Notes under the pieces: generated by a model
Seen by the model: the letters and a program-made list of their open reading frames with translations, nothing else
What the model was told of the DNA's origin: nothing
Database searches by the model: none
Program-made: the position numbers and the translations under genes
DNA from: Deinococcus malanensis
GTDB taxonomy: Bacteria > Deinococcota > Deinococci > Deinococcales > Deinococcaceae
NCBI RefSeq assembly: GCF_014647655.1
Contig: NZ_BMPP01000011.1
Location: forward strand, 87,577-151,576
DNA length: 64,000 nt
Direction of reading: 5' to 3'
Part shown: positions 13,711-31,567 of the stretch, in pieces
How the letters are laid out: every line of letters begins with the position of its first letter
How positions within the stretch are numbered: the stretch's first letter is position 1

Positions 13711-14361
13711 ATGACCATCTTTCTTCGTGCTGCCCTGCTTCTGACTGTTCCGCTTGCCACCGGCTGTGGTCAGGTGGTCGGCAAGCTGATTCCTCCCCAG
13801 ACCTTCAGCAACCCCGCCAACCTGGATGGCGCGAAGCTCAGCAGCTCCAGCACCCTGCAGCCTGCTGCCGTCAAAGGTACCGTCGGGTACGACACCAGCA
13901 AGACTGCCCCCCCCACGCCTTTTGCGGACCTGAAATACCCGGAGGACGTTCCCTTCGGCGTTCGTCCGCACGCCATGAAGCTGCAGGCGCAGTTTACCCA
14001 GGCGGTCGTGCAGGGCACCTGCAGCTTCCCATCTACCTTTCAGCTGACGGTGCAGCGCTTCGATGCGGCAGTCAGCGACGCGACCGGCAGCGCCACACTC
14101 AGTGTGGATCCGAAACTGACCGTTACCCTGACGAAGACCAGCGGCACGGCGACCTCCGCGACGTACAGCATCAGTGAACACGTTGTGACGGTGAGTGCCG
14201 ACGCCGCCACGACGTCCAAGGCGATCAACATCCTGACCAGTGGCGGTCAGAACAACGCCAGTGCCACCGCGTATATCCTCGCTGATCAGAATGGGCTCGC
14301 TGGCTGCACCATCCAGTTCACTCTGGGCAAGACGTCGCTGACGCTCTCCAACTTCTCCTGA
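13711..14361 (+). CDS. Putative lipoprotein of unknown function
   Basis: 216 residues from ATG 13711 (GGAG at 13701). The N-terminus MTIFLRAALLLTVPLATGCGQ carries a lipobox (LATGC, lipidated Cys at residue 19). The rest is rich in Ser/Thr/Ala with short beta-strand-like stretches and a second Cys pair (GTCSF, LAGCTI) that could form a disulfide, consistent with an exported beta-sandwich. An alternative ATG at 13687 would place extra residues before the signal. No family recognised. It has its own terminator. Confidence 0.75.
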   Translation: MTIFLRAALLLTVPLATGCGQVVGKLIPPQTFSNPANLDGAKLSSSSTLQPAAVKGTVGYDTSKTAPPTPFADLKYPEDVPFGVRPHAMKLQAQFTQAVVQGTCSFPSTFQLTVQRFDAAVSDATGSATLSVDPKLTVTLTKTSGTATSATYSISEHVVTVSADAATTSKAINILTSGGQNNASATAYILADQNGLAGCTIQFTLGKTSLTLSNFS

Positions 14362-14377
14362 GTTCTGCATAGCAGTC

Positions 14378-14410
14378 AGGTGTGCGCCGCCGGGTGCGCA
14401 CCTGTTTTTT
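14378..14410 (+). terminator. Terminator of the lipoprotein gene
   Basis: 11-bp stem with two G-U pairs (14378-14388/14393-14403), followed by six T (14405-14410). Confidence 0.85.
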
Positions 14411-14642
14411 GTGCCTGAAAGGCTGCCGGGCGGCGGGCGCCAGGACGGGTTCCGGCAACGTCGGTTCAGGGCCAGCCCTGGAGATGGCCAGAGGTGACCT
14501 GCGTTCTGGGGCACGCGCGACTCCAGTGGAACGAGATCCCGTTTCCTGGTCGCCTCTGCCCTTACGGCTGAGCACGGACGCTTGAGCATTCCTTGAGGAG
14601 GCGCGCGGTCAGCCGCGCCGGCAGAGGAAACTACACCTCACC

Positions 14643-15389
14643 ATGAGTGACTCTCCCGACCTGTTTGGCACGCCCACGGGCGAGAAGGCGCCGCACGCGA
14701 TCATGCCTGCCGGGCTGCCGGCGTCCTGGCAGGAGGCACTGGCCGGAGAATTTGCCGCGCCGTACTTTCACGACCTGAAAGACTTCCTGGTCGAGGAGCG
14801 GCGAGCCCATACGGTCTATCCACCTGCGGCGGATGTCTTCAATGCGCTGCGCTATACGCCGCTGGAAAACGTGAAGGTCATGATCCTGGGTCAGGACCCC
14901 TACCACGGGTCCGGTCAGGCGCACGGTCTGAGCTTCAGCGTACGTCCCGGCGTGCGGGTGCCGCCCAGCCTGCAGAACATCTACAAGGAATTGCAGACCG
15001 ATATCCCGGGCTTTACGCCGCCGCGCCATGGTTACCTGAGGGCCTGGGCCGAGCAGGGCGTGCTGCTGCTCAATGCCGTGCTCACTGTGCGGGCCGGCGA
15101 AGCCAACAGTCACGCCGGCAAGGGATGGGAACACTTCACCGACGCGGTGATCCGGGCAGTTAATGCCCGGCCGGGCCGGGTGGTCTTCGTGCTGTGGGGT
15201 GCTTATGCCCGCAAGAAGGCCAAGCTGATTGCGGCGCCGCAACACGTGATTATCGAGTCGGCGCACCCCAGTCCGCTGAGTGTGACGCGCTTTATGGGCA
15301 CCCGGCCGTTCAGTCGGGTCAATGCCGCGCTGGAGGAAGTCGGGGAGGCGCCGATTAACTGGCAGCTGCCCTTACAGGTCGAGGAATGA
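14643..15389 (+). CDS. ung: Uracil-DNA glycosylase, family 1
   Basis: 248 residues. It removes uracil from DNA to start base-excision repair. Motif A GQDPYHG (residues 83-89, general base Asp85), FSVRPGVRVPPSLQNIYKEL, the Asn strand LLLNAVLTVRAG, and the Leu-loop motif HPSPLS (208-213, His208) are all intact. No Shine-Dalgarno is clear; TACACC ends a few nt before the ATG, so the mRNA may be leaderless. Followed by topoisomerase IB on the same strand, a local DNA-maintenance pair. Confidence 0.97.
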   Translation: MSDSPDLFGTPTGEKAPHAIMPAGLPASWQEALAGEFAAPYFHDLKDFLVEERRAHTVYPPAADVFNALRYTPLENVKVMILGQDPYHGSGQAHGLSFSVRPGVRVPPSLQNIYKELQTDIPGFTPPRHGYLRAWAEQGVLLLNAVLTVRAGEANSHAGKGWEHFTDAVIRAVNARPGRVVFVLWGAYARKKAKLIAAPQHVIIESAHPSPLSVTRFMGTRPFSRVNAALEEVGEAPINWQLPLQVEE

Positions 15390-15464
15390 TGTCCGGGGAT
15401 GGGGGTACATGGTCTTCATGAAGGCCCTGGAGGATGCGACGGCCGCCGCGCCCGGGGCCGCCTG

Positions 15465-16499
15465 ATGCCCAGCCGAACCGAACTGCTGGCCGAGGAATAC
15501 CTGCGCCGCGAGGGACATGATCCCAAAGCCTTCCGCTATTTCTATCCGGACGGCTCCGAGTACGACGACACGGAAGGAGTGGCGCGCATTGCCCAGCTGG
15601 CGGTGCCGCCGGCCTATACCGACGTGTATGTCTCGCCTGACCCGGACGCCGAGTTGCAGGCCTTCGGCCGGGACGCGGCCGGCCGCCTTCAATACCGCTA
15701 CCACCCGGATTTCGTGCAGGCCGGTGCCCTGCGCAAATGGCAGCGCCTGACCCGCTTTGCCGGGGTGCTGCCGGTTCTACGCGCCGCCACCACCGCTGAC
15801 CTGCGTGTTAGTGGCCTGCCACCGCGCAAGGTCATGGGGCTGATGACCCGGCTGCTGCACGTGGCGCGGTTCCGGGTCGGCAGCGACCTGTATGCCCAGC
15901 GCCACAAGACGTATGGCCTGAGCACCCTGCGCCAGCGACACGTGACCGTTGAGAGTCAGACCGTGACGTTCTGTTTTCGTGGCAAGCACGGCGTCTCACA
16001 GCACAAGGCCACCACCGACCGGACCCTGGCCAGCAACATTGCCCGGCTTCTCGAACTGCCGGGTCCCTGGCTGTTTCAGACTGTAGGCGAGGAAGGCGCA
16101 CGCCGGCGGGTCCGGGCCGGCGAACTGAATGCCTACCTGCGGGAGGTCATGGGGCCCTTTACCGCCAAGGACTTCCGCACCTGGGGCGGCACGCTGCTGG
16201 CAGCCGAATATCTGGCGGAAACCGGCGTGGCTGACAACGAAAGGCAGGCCAGGCGGGCCCTGGTGGACTGCGTGAAGTACGTGGCCTCGGACCTGGGCAA
16301 CACCCCGGCAGTGACGCGCGGCAGTTATATCTGTCCGGTGATTTTCGACCGGTATCTGGAAGGAAAGGTGCTCGACGACTACGAGCCGCGGGCCAGCCGC
16401 AGTGGCGAGGGCCTGGAGGGGCTCACCCGCAGCGAGGCGGCGCTCAAGCGCATGCTGGAAAGCGAAAAAGCCCTGCGTGGGCGGCGTTCGCGCCGCTGA
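15465..16499 (+). CDS. DNA topoisomerase IB, poxvirus/bacterial type
   Basis: 344 residues from ATG 15465, the size of the D. radiodurans enzyme. It relaxes supercoils through a 3'-phosphotyrosyl link. N-terminal domain around DGSEYDD...[23 protein letters not shown] (residues 29-70); catalytic domain with [10 protein letters not shown] (Arg135), FRGKHG (Lys174), DFRTWGGT (Arg238) and the nucleophile Tyr288 in TRGSYICP. An upstream in-frame start at 15399 has no ribosome site. Deinococcus is one of the few bacterial groups known for this viral-like enzyme. Confidence 0.93.
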   Translation: MPSRTELLAEEYLRREGHDPKAFRYFYPDGSEYDDTEGVARIAQLAVPPAYTDVYVSPDPDAELQAFGRDAAGRLQYRYHPDFVQAGALRKWQRLTRFAGVLPVLRAATTADLRVSGLPPRKVMGLMTRLLHVARFRVGSDLYAQRHKTYGLSTLRQRHVTVESQTVTFCFRGKHGVSQHKATTDRTLASNIARLLELPGPWLFQTVGEEGARRRVRAGELNAYLREVMGPFTAKDFRTWGGTLLAAEYLAETGVADNERQARRALVDCVKYVASDLGNTPAVTRGSYICPVIFDRYLEGKVLDDYEPRASRSGEGLEGLTRSEAALKRMLESEKALRGRRSRR

Positions 16500-16547
16500 G
16501 CCGGCTCAGCGCTGGCACCATCCCACCGGGCACGTCATGCTGAAGAC

Positions 16548-17045
16548 ATGCCACGGCCTGTGCCACAGATTCCGCAACCCGGTCAGGAAAGCGTCTGGGC
16601 CTATCCCCGTCCACCTCGCGTGGAGCGCACTGCAAAACGGATCGAGATCTGGCTGGGGGGAACAAGGATTGCCGAGACGTCCGGAGCCTTCCGGGTCCTG
16701 GAGACCAGCCACCCTCCCACCTATTACCTTCCACGCACCGCGTTCGAGACCGGTGTGCTCAGCCCTGCCCCCGGGGCCAGCGTCTGCGAATGGAAGGGTC
16801 AGGCGTCGTACTGGACACTGTCGTCCGGCAGTAAAACGGCCGTGGCGGCCGGCTGGAGTTACGAGCATCCGCATCCCGATTTTCAGGACATTGCCGGTCA
16901 TATCGCGGTCTACGCCGGATACATGGACGAATGCCGGGTGGCCGGCGAACGCGTGACCCCGCAGCCCGGCGGGTTCTACGGCGGGTGGATAACGGCAGAG
17001 GTGGTCGGTCCGTTTAAGGGTGAGCCCGGCAGCCTGGGCTGGTAA
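16548..17045 (+). CDS. DUF427-family protein
   Basis: 165 residues. DUF427 pattern: RVERTAKRIEIWLGGTRIAETSGAFRVLETSHPPTYYLP, then EWKGQASYWTL, WSYEHPHPDF and YAGYMDECRVAGERVTPQPGGFYGGWI. The family is a small beta-structure of unknown biochemical role, widespread in actinobacteria and Deinococcus. CATGCT ends 6 nt before the ATG, a possible leaderless signal. Confidence 0.88.
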   Translation: MPRPVPQIPQPGQESVWAYPRPPRVERTAKRIEIWLGGTRIAETSGAFRVLETSHPPTYYLPRTAFETGVLSPAPGASVCEWKGQASYWTLSSGSKTAVAAGWSYEHPHPDFQDIAGHIAVYAGYMDECRVAGERVTPQPGGFYGGWITAEVVGPFKGEPGSLGW

Positions 17046-17362
17046 GCCTTTGTGACAATCTGGTGTTTTCTGACACGGGCGGGTTGACCGTCCGGCAGCT
17101 CCATGAAGGTGCGTGGGTGGGCGCGCAGGACTGAACGGGACGGGTTGACCGGCCCTGGCTGCTGTCTGTCACGGGAAGCGGCTCGGGTACAGCGTCAGGA
17201 AACCATCAGACCCAGGCACTGATCGTCTTAATGCAGAACCACCTTAATGTGGCTTCCGGCGCTGTCAGAAGTGGTCTGACAGGAACCGATCATCAGGTTC
17301 ATGAATCCGGAAAATGGAAAAAACCACGTTCCGGGCGAGCTTTTTCCAACTACCGTGTGGTC
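17046..17362. other. Intergenic region with direct repeats and an inverted repeat
   Basis: No gene seen. CGGGTTGACCG occurs at 17080-17090 and 17141-17151. A perfect 8-bp inverted repeat CTGTCAGA-N5-TCTGACAG spans 17262-17282, about 70 bp before the -10 box of the next gene, a place suitable for a regulator. Confidence 0.5.
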
Positions 17363-17920
17363 ATGACCAACGCCTTCCCCCGTCCGCTGAGCCTGGCCCT
17401 GACCGCCCTGTGCTTCGCCCTGCCGCTGATGACCAGCTGCGGCGGAACGGGGGCCGTGCAGCCCCAGACCACTGCGGCCACTTCCGCAGCCAGTACCGAG
17501 GCCAACCTGTCCGGTGAAGGCCAGGCGGCCCTGCGGGCCCTGCGTGCCGCTACCGGCACAGCGCTGACCGAGAACGGCTACCTCAACCAGGTGGCGGTGA
17601 CTCCGGTGAGCGGCGGTCTCAACGAGCGCGCCGGCAGTGGTCAGCTGCGCTGGCTGCACAGCTGGGCGAGCAACCGCTGGGCACAGGTAGGGCCTTCCAT
17701 CGTGAAGGTCCAGTGGATGCGCGCCTATGCCGGTGAAGGCACCCTGACGCCCCAGGCCCTGGTCAGCGCCTGTCAGGCCGACGGGACCGAGGTCATGGCC
17801 TGCGCCCAGGTGTTGCGCAAGGCCACCCACGCGGCCGTGGAGCGTCAGCCGGCGACCAACACGTGGCTGGTCGTTCTGGCCGAGATCGACCGCCCCCTGT
17901 CGGTGCAGCCCGGTCGCTGA
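17363..17920 (+). CDS. Putative lipoprotein of unknown function
   Basis: 185 residues from ATG 17363. A -10 box TACCGT (17351-17356) ends 6 nt before the ATG and no Shine-Dalgarno is present, so leaderless translation is likely; the in-frame GTG/ATG codons further upstream would lie before the transcript. The signal ends in a lipobox LMTSC (Cys24). The mature part has a conserved-looking block of Trp residues (LRWLHSWASNRWAQV) and two Cys (VSACQ, VMACAQ) that may bond. No family recognised. Confidence 0.75.
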   Translation: MTNAFPRPLSLALTALCFALPLMTSCGGTGAVQPQTTAATSAASTEANLSGEGQAALRALRAATGTALTENGYLNQVAVTPVSGGLNERAGSGQLRWLHSWASNRWAQVGPSIVKVQWMRAYAGEGTLTPQALVSACQADGTEVMACAQVLRKATHAAVERQPATNTWLVVLAEIDRPLSVQPGR

Positions 17921-17936
17921 GCACTGCCGGGGTGAG

Positions 17937-17968
17937 GGCCGACGCTGTCATGGTCAGCAGCGTCGGCC
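17937..17968 (+). terminator. Terminator of the lipoprotein gene
   Basis: 11-bp stem GGCCGACGCTG (17937-17947) with 17958-17968, 10-nt loop, then TTCACCTTTT. Confidence 0.75.
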
Positions 17969-18005
17969 TTCACCTTTTGAGAGGCGTCCCGCCAGGCTGA
18001 GTCTC

Positions 18006-18491
18006 ATGTTGCTTGAAAGCACCCTCCCGGTGTACTGGGCACTGTCGGAGGCAGGAGTCACCGCATGGCTGATCGAGGGCAACGCCATTGAACTGCTTGC
18101 CCGGCGCCATGTGCGCGATCACGACGACCTGGACTTTCTGATTCCGGCCGCTCAGGGCCGGCAGGCCGGGGCCGCCCTGGAACAGCAGGGCTTCCTCCAC
18201 GCCCACGGCTCGCTGGAGGCGGGAACTGTGTTTTACAGACGCGAGGACCTGCTGGTCGACCTCGTTCCGGTGCAGGCTGACCCGCCGCGCATGCTTGGTG
18301 AACTCTCGCGGATGAACTGGCCGGGGCACTTTCTGGACGAGTGGTGGGTCGAGGTCCGTGGTGTGCGGGTCCGGACCCTGAGCCCCGCCATGCACCGGGT
18401 CATGAAAGACACCGTCTCGGCGTACTACGGGGTGGAATTAAGGGAGAAAGACCGGCTGGATCTGGCCGCCCTTGCTACCTTGGACACATGA
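18006..18491 (+). CDS. Nucleotidyltransferase-fold protein (aminoglycoside-adenylyltransferase-like)
   Basis: 161 residues. The block WLIEGNAIELLARRHVRDHDDLDFLIP (residues 21-47) matches the core of the AadB/LinB-type nucleotidyltransferases (W-x-GG-x-A-x-DL...R-x-H-x-D-x-D), with Asp40/Asp41/Asp43 as likely metal ligands and LVDLVPVQ as the third acidic strand. The usual GG is EGN here, so activity is uncertain. Its stop overlaps the next start (ATGA). Natural substrate unknown; an antibiotic target should not be assumed. Confidence 0.7.
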   Translation: MLLESTLPVYWALSEAGVTAWLIEGNAIELLARRHVRDHDDLDFLIPAAQGRQAGAALEQQGFLHAHGSLEAGTVFYRREDLLVDLVPVQADPPRMLGELSRMNWPGHFLDEWWVEVRGVRVRTLSPAMHRVMKDTVSAYYGVELREKDRLDLAALATLDT

Positions 18492-18898
18492 ATGCCTCCG
18501 ATGCTCAGGTGCGGGCCAGGCTCACGGCGCTGGTGCCGGCGCTGCGGGCTTTTCACTCGGCGCTGCTGGATTTCGCCAAGAGCGAGCACGAATTCCTGCA
18601 CGGGCCGGTCAAGGGCCCCTTCGAGCTGTATTCGCTGGTCATGAATCACCCCGGCTTTCAGTGGCTGCGGCCCCTCTCGGGTCTGATGGCCACCCTGGAC
18701 GAGGTGCTGGACGCCAAGGACACCACCCTGACCCGTCAGAACGTGGAAGACGTTAAGGCGGCCCTGGGGCTGCTGTTTGCCGACACTGACACCCGATTTG
18801 CCGAATTCCGTGCGGGCTACATCCGCGCCCGGGGAGACCTGCGCGTGCGCGAGTCCGAGGCGCGCTGGCGAGAAGTGCTCGGCGCCCTGGAGGCCTGA
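18488..18898 (+). CDS. Conserved hypothetical helical protein
   Basis: 136 residues from ATG 18488, overlapping the nucleotidyltransferase gene by 4 nt and ending 4 nt before pth. Almost wholly helical ([47 protein letters not shown]), no signal or membrane segment. No family recognised. Coupling suggests it works with, or regulates, the nucleotidyltransferase, somewhat like the helical partner in MNT-HEPN pairs, but no HEPN motif (RxxxxH) is evident. Confidence 0.7.
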   Translation: MNASDAQVRARLTALVPALRAFHSALLDFAKSEHEFLHGPVKGPFELYSLVMNHPGFQWLRPLSGLMATLDEVLDAKDTTLTRQNVEDVKAALGLLFADTDTRFAEFRAGYIRARGDLRVRESEARWREVLGALEA

Positions 18899-18902
18899 GG
18901 CC

Positions 18903-19583
18903 GTGAAACTGGTCGTGGGTCTGGGCAACCCGGGGGCGCAGTATGCGCAGACCCGGCACAACGTCGGCTGGCTGGTGGTGGACGAGGTGGCCCGGCGCTG
19001 GGGAGGCACCTGGCGCAAGGACAAGGATGCTGAGGTCGCCGAAATACGCCTGGGTGCCGCGCCGGGGGTCAAGGTTCTGCTGGTCAAACCGCAGACCTTT
19101 ATGAACGCCTCGGGCAAGGCGGTGGTGCCCCGCCTGTCGTTTTTTAAGCTGCCTCCCGAGGCCCTGCTGGTGGTGCAGGACGATCTGGACAGCCCCTTTG
19201 GCCTGATGAAATTCCGGCTGGGTGGGCGCCATGGCGGGCAGAACGGGGTGCGGGACATCATCCGGCTCTTGGGCACCGAGGCGTTCGTGCGCCTGAAGCT
19301 GGGCATCTCGCGGCCCCCGGCAGGTCGGGACCCGGCAGACTGGGTCCTCAGCCGCTGGCGCGACGAGGAGCGCAGCACCCTGGAAGAACTGGTGCGTCTG
19401 GGTGCGGGAGCCGTGGAACGCTGGGCCACAGCTGGACTGGGGGAAGCGCAGCAGGCCTTCAACAGCACGGACCTGCGTCCCAGGCTGGAGCCAGCTCCTG
19501 AATCCCAGCCTGCCCCTGAACCCCAGCCGGCCACTCCCTCCAGGCCCCAGGCTGACGCGCCCGTAGAGCGTCCGGAGGTCTGA
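18903..19583 (+). CDS. pth: Peptidyl-tRNA hydrolase
   Basis: 226 residues from GTG 18903, giving [23 protein letters not shown], the conserved Pth start (Asn and catalytic His in TRHNVG). Further motifs: [44 protein letters not shown] (catalytic Asp). It frees tRNA from stalled peptidyl-tRNA. The last ~35 residues are a Pro/Gln/Ala-rich tail ([16 protein letters not shown]) not found in the core family. The frame is open upstream but inside the preceding gene. Confidence 0.96.
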   Translation: MKLVVGLGNPGAQYAQTRHNVGWLVVDEVARRWGGTWRKDKDAEVAEIRLGAAPGVKVLLVKPQTFMNASGKAVVPRLSFFKLPPEALLVVQDDLDSPFGLMKFRLGGRHGGQNGVRDIIRLLGTEAFVRLKLGISRPPAGRDPADWVLSRWRDEERSTLEELVRLGAGAVERWATAGLGEAQQAFNSTDLRPRLEPAPESQPAPEPQPATPSRPQADAPVERPEV

Positions 19584-19649
19584 ACCGGCGTCTCCAGACA
19601 CCGGACAGGGGCCCAGGGCCCTCCGTCAGAAGCGGCGTATCCTGCCGGG

Positions 19650-20699
19650 GTGCCTACAACTGATTTGCGGCTGGATGTGCTGATGCAACTTTCTGACCTG
19701 CCCGGCGTTCCAGGGCAGGAAGATGCGGTGCGGGACTTTCTTCTTGGAGAACTTGAAGGCCTGGCCGACGAGGTCCGGGTCGACGCCCTGGGCAACGTAA
19801 TCGCCTACCGGGCGGCGGCCGGAGAGGCCCAGGACCGTCAGCGCGTGATGGTCTCGGCCCACATGGACGAGATCGGCTTCCTGGTGCGCTTCGTGGACGA
19901 CAAAGGCTTCCTGCGGGTGCAGGCGCTGGGCGGCTTCGATACCCGCAACCTGTTTGCCCGCAACGTCACGGTGCACACGCGCGGGGGCAAACTCAGCGGC
20001 ATCCTGCAGCCGGGCACCAAGCCGGTGCATGTCGCCTCCGCCGAGGAGCGCAAGAAGATTCCCGAGGTCCGCGAATTCTTTATTGACCTGGGGCTCGACG
20101 GGGAAGAGGCCAAGCGTCAGGTCCGGATCGGGGACATGGTGACGCTGGAGCAAAACGCACGGCAGGTGGGCAAACTGATCACCGGCAAGGCCATGGATGA
20201 CCGTGCCAGCGTTTTTATGCTGCTGGAGGTGCTGCGCCATCTGAAGGGCCAGACTCTCAAGCACGACCTGTATGCGGTATTCAGCGTTCAGGAAGAGGTC
20301 GGCCTGCGCGGCGCCATCACGGCTGCCTACGGGGTGGAACCCACCATCGGCATCGGTCTGGACGTGACGCTGGCCATTGACGGGGTGGGCGGCAGCCCTG
20401 AAGACGCCGTGACGCGCCTGGGCGACGGCATCGGTATCAAGGTGTTCGACTCCAGCATGATCAGCACCCGCTGGCTGGTCGACGAGTTCTACGATCTGGC
20501 CGAGGCTCGTGGCATCAAGGCCCAGCTGGAGGTCCTGTCGATGGGTGGCACGGACGGCGGAGCGATCCAGCGCAGCCGGGCAGGGGTGCCTACCCTGACG
20601 CTGAGTATTCCAACCCGCTACATCCACACCATCGTGGAGTCGGTGCACGAACACGACGTGCGGGCCGGGGTGGACCTGTTGCTGGCGTATCTGGCCTGA
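19650..20699 (+). CDS. M42-family aminopeptidase
   Basis: 349 residues from GTG 19650. TATCCT (19638-19643) ends 6 nt before it, so a leaderless mRNA is likely. A di-metal cytosolic aminopeptidase of the M42 (glutamyl aminopeptidase/FrvX) family: SAHMDEIGF (metal His/catalytic Asp), GKAMDDRAS (bridging Asp), FSVQEEVGLRGA (catalytic Glu and metal Glu), GLDVTLA (metal Asp), and YIHTIVE (metal His). Substrate preference cannot be read. Confidence 0.93.
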   Translation: MPTTDLRLDVLMQLSDLPGVPGQEDAVRDFLLGELEGLADEVRVDALGNVIAYRAAAGEAQDRQRVMVSAHMDEIGFLVRFVDDKGFLRVQALGGFDTRNLFARNVTVHTRGGKLSGILQPGTKPVHVASAEERKKIPEVREFFIDLGLDGEEAKRQVRIGDMVTLEQNARQVGKLITGKAMDDRASVFMLLEVLRHLKGQTLKHDLYAVFSVQEEVGLRGAITAAYGVEPTIGIGLDVTLAIDGVGGSPEDAVTRLGDGIGIKVFDSSMISTRWLVDEFYDLAEARGIKAQLEVLSMGGTDGGAIQRSRAGVPTLTLSIPTRYIHTIVESVHEHDVRAGVDLLLAYLA

Positions 20700-20793
20700 G
20701 GGCCGTCCACCCGGCGGGGCTGCCTCAATCTGGGTCCCCTGAATAAAGAAAGGCGTTAGGCACCCCGGCCGTTTCGGGCGTCATGGTGCAGGC

Positions 20794-21351
20794 ATGGAGA
20801 TCCTGTCCGGTCTGTTGTCTTCACTGGGCCTGTCCGGCGCGGCCGGGCTTAACGCCTATATTCCCCTGCTGGTGGTGGGCTTTCTGGCGCGCGCCGGGGT
20901 GATGGATCTGGCGGCACCCTTTGACCTGCTGGCCAACACCTGGGTGCTGCTGGGCATCGGCGTGATTGGTCTGCTGGATTTTGTCGGAGACAAGATTCCG
21001 GGGGTAGACCATGTGCTGCACCTGGTAGGTAGCGTGGTCAATACGGCGGCAGGGGCCATTCTCTTTGCGTCGCAGACAGGGGTCGCGGACATTCCGCCTG
21101 CCCTGAGCCTGGCCCTGGGCGTCATCGTGGCCGGTGGGGTTCATGCCACCCGCACGGTGGTGCGGCCGGTGGCCACCGCCACAACCGGTGGACTGGCCAA
21201 CCCAGTGGTCAGTTCCGCTGAGGATGGACTCAGCCTGGGCGTCAGTCTGCTGGCAGTTTTTGTGCCGGTCCTGGCGGTGGTACTGCTGGTGGTCATCCTG
21301 TTTCTTGCCGCGCGGCTCTGGCGCCGGTTACGCGGACGCCGCCTGATTTAG
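20794..21351 (+). CDS. DUF4126-family membrane protein
   Basis: 185 residues with about four to five hydrophobic segments (LLSSLGLSGAAGLNAYIPLLVVGFLA; WVLLGIGVIGLLDFV; ALSLALGVIVAGGVHATR; LLAVFVPVLAVVLLVVILFLAARLW) and a basic end. DUF4126 features: GLNAYIPLL, DFVGDKIPGVDHVLH, ATATTGGLANPVVS. Inner-membrane protein of unknown function. Followed by its own terminator. Confidence 0.85.
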   Translation: MEILSGLLSSLGLSGAAGLNAYIPLLVVGFLARAGVMDLAAPFDLLANTWVLLGIGVIGLLDFVGDKIPGVDHVLHLVGSVVNTAAGAILFASQTGVADIPPALSLALGVIVAGGVHATRTVVRPVATATTGGLANPVVSSAEDGLSLGVSLLAVFVPVLAVVLLVVILFLAARLWRRLRGRRLI

Positions 21352-21368
21352 TTCGGACGTTGTGGAAA

Positions 21369-21396
21369 AGAGGAGGCCGGAAGGCCTCTTCTTTTT
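21369..21396 (+). terminator. Terminator of the DUF4126 gene
   Basis: 10-bp stem (21369-21378/21383-21392, one G-U) with a GGAA tetraloop, then CTTTTTC. Confidence 0.85.
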
Positions 21397-21524
21397 CAAC
21401 TGTCGTGCTGCAGCTCGGTAGCTGATTTGCGAACAAAGTGCGCAGTAAGAGTTCTCAATCCGCTTGGCCCGACTACTGGTGTGCAATCTGTGATTCATTA
21501 TCTAGCCAACAAGCGAAATTATCT

Positions 21525-21553
21525 TTGACATCCAGTACGGTTCTATCTAAGAT
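21525..21553 (+). promoter_or_regulatory. Consensus promoter of glnK-amtB
   Basis: TTGACA (21525-21530), exact 17-nt spacer, TAAGAT (21548-21553). Transcription should begin near 21560, leaving a leader of about 47 nt. The flanking DNA (21400-21600) is visibly richer in A/T than its neighbours and holds no gene. Confidence 0.8.
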
Positions 21554-21606
21554 CGTCATATGCGGGGATGCGAATTCTGCAAATTGTTCCGAAAAAAGGA
21601 GACGCC

Positions 21607-21978
21607 ATGAAACTGATCACGGCGATCGTCAGACCCGAACGGGTTCAGCAGGTCAAGGAGTCGCTGTTTCAGGCCGGGATCAGTGGCCTGACCCTGTCCC
21701 GGGTCAGCGGCCATGGCGGCGAGCAGGAACTGGTCGAGCATTACCGGGGCACCCGCGTCATGGTGGAATTCCGCGACAAGGTCGAGGTCCGTATGGCCGT
21801 CAGTGAACCGTTCGTCGATGCGGCCATTCAGGCCATCTGTTCGGGAGCCCGGACCGGCGAGGTCGGTGACGGCAAGATTTTCGTGCAGCCGCTGGAGCGT
21901 GTGGTCCGCATCCGCACCGGCGAGGAGAACAACGCCGCCCTGACCCCCGTGACCGAGACAAAGCTCGTGCCGGTCTGA
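21607..21978 (+). CDS. glnK: Nitrogen regulatory protein PII
   Basis: 123 residues from ATG 21607 after AAAGGAG; the sequence MKLITAIVRPERVQQVKESL is the PII start. PII trimers read 2-oxoglutarate, ATP/ADP and glutamine and dock on AmtB to close it. The T-loop region is VSGHGGEQELVEHYRGTRVM; its Tyr in HYRG aligns with the Tyr51 uridylylation site, though the loop lacks the usual GRQKG. The B-loop TGEVGDGKIFVQPL is intact. It lies 23 nt before amtB, the classic sensor-transporter pair. Confidence 0.93.
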   Translation: MKLITAIVRPERVQQVKESLFQAGISGLTLSRVSGHGGEQELVEHYRGTRVMVEFRDKVEVRMAVSEPFVDAAIQAICSGARTGEVGDGKIFVQPLERVVRIRTGEENNAALTPVTETKLVPV

Positions 21979-22001
21979 GCTGTTTTCCTTTAGGAGCGCT
22001 G

Positions 22002-23306
<1,305 letters not shown>

Positions 23307-23338
23307 GTCTGAATTCTGACTTCCTGACCTTCCACGTC

Positions 23339-23374
23339 CCTGTCCCTGACCGCATCCCCGGGGCAGGTTTTTTT
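23339..23374 (+). terminator. Terminator after amtB
   Basis: 7-bp stem with one wobble (23339-23345/23361-23367) followed by seven T (23368-23374). The stem is modest but the T-tract is strong. Confidence 0.65.
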
Positions 23375-23640
23375 ATTCGAGTGTCCAACTGAGTCCTGAG
23401 TTTTTTGGCTTGAAACCGTTCCCCACCGGGTGACTCCAGGGGGTACTTCAAGGAGTGCTCTCCGGGACGCTTGGCCCGCCAGAAGCTTATTAACGCTGTG
23501 TTAGGATGCTGGGCGAGTCTGACGCAATTGTAATAAGGGTCGGGCCATCAGCACGCTCCAGCTTCCTGACACCTCATCTCCGGATGGGGATTTTCGGACG
23601 GAATTCTGGAGACGTGTCACGAAGGGAAAGGAGGAGGGAT

Positions 23641-26018
<2,378 letters not shown>

Positions 26019-26036
26019 TTTTCAGGAGTGTCTGAC

Positions 26037-26904
<868 letters not shown>

Positions 26905-26915
26905 AGGAACCGCTC

Positions 26916-27904
<989 letters not shown>

Positions 27905-27908
<4 letters not shown>

Positions 27909-28249
27909 CGCACTCAGGCAGCACCCAGCGTGTCGCTGTGCTCAGCGATACCGAAACCGCCACAGGCTACCGTCTGGCCGGCGCGCAGGTCATCGAGGCC
28001 AGCCGCGAGAACGCGGTCCAGATTCTGGAACAGACCATCCTCAGCGGCGACTTCGGTCTGATCGCGGTGGACACTGGCCTGATCCCGGACCCGGCCAGCG
28101 CGACTGCACGTGTCATGCGCGGCCGTGACCTGCCCATTCTGTTGCCGATCCCTAGCCTCAAGGACGCCTTTGCCACCGACACGGTAGATGCCAAGGCGTA
28201 CATGGGCAAACTGGTCCGCGACACCATCGGCTTCGACATCAAGCTGTAA
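27905..28249 (+). CDS. atpF: V-type ATPase subunit F
   Basis: 114 residues. Pattern RVAVLSDTETATGYRLAGAQVIEA followed by DFGLIAVDTGLIP and LPILLPIPSLKDAF is diagnostic of subunit F, which binds subunit D in the rotor shaft. Overlaps subunit C by 4 nt. A 146-nt gap follows before subunit A, the longest in the operon. Confidence 0.95.
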
Positions 28250-28395
28250 AAGAGGTCTAACGGGTCAAAGCGTCGGGGGCATGTCCAGAGGCTCCGCTTC
28301 TTCCAGAAGGCATCGCCTGCTCAGGCCGCAGCCCCCAGACCTTTCCCGCCCCCGCGCTTTCCGGCCCCTCTTCGACCTTTCTCAAGGAGATCCAA

Positions 28396-31556
<3,161 letters not shown>

Positions 31557-31567
31557 GCTAGGTACGT

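Noticed and set aside
18006..18898. MNT-HEPN toxin-antitoxin pair
   Set aside because: The nucleotidyltransferase plus helical-protein layout is suggestive, but the helical partner lacks an RxxxxH motif and the nucleotidyltransferase lacks the GSxxRG-type MNT start.
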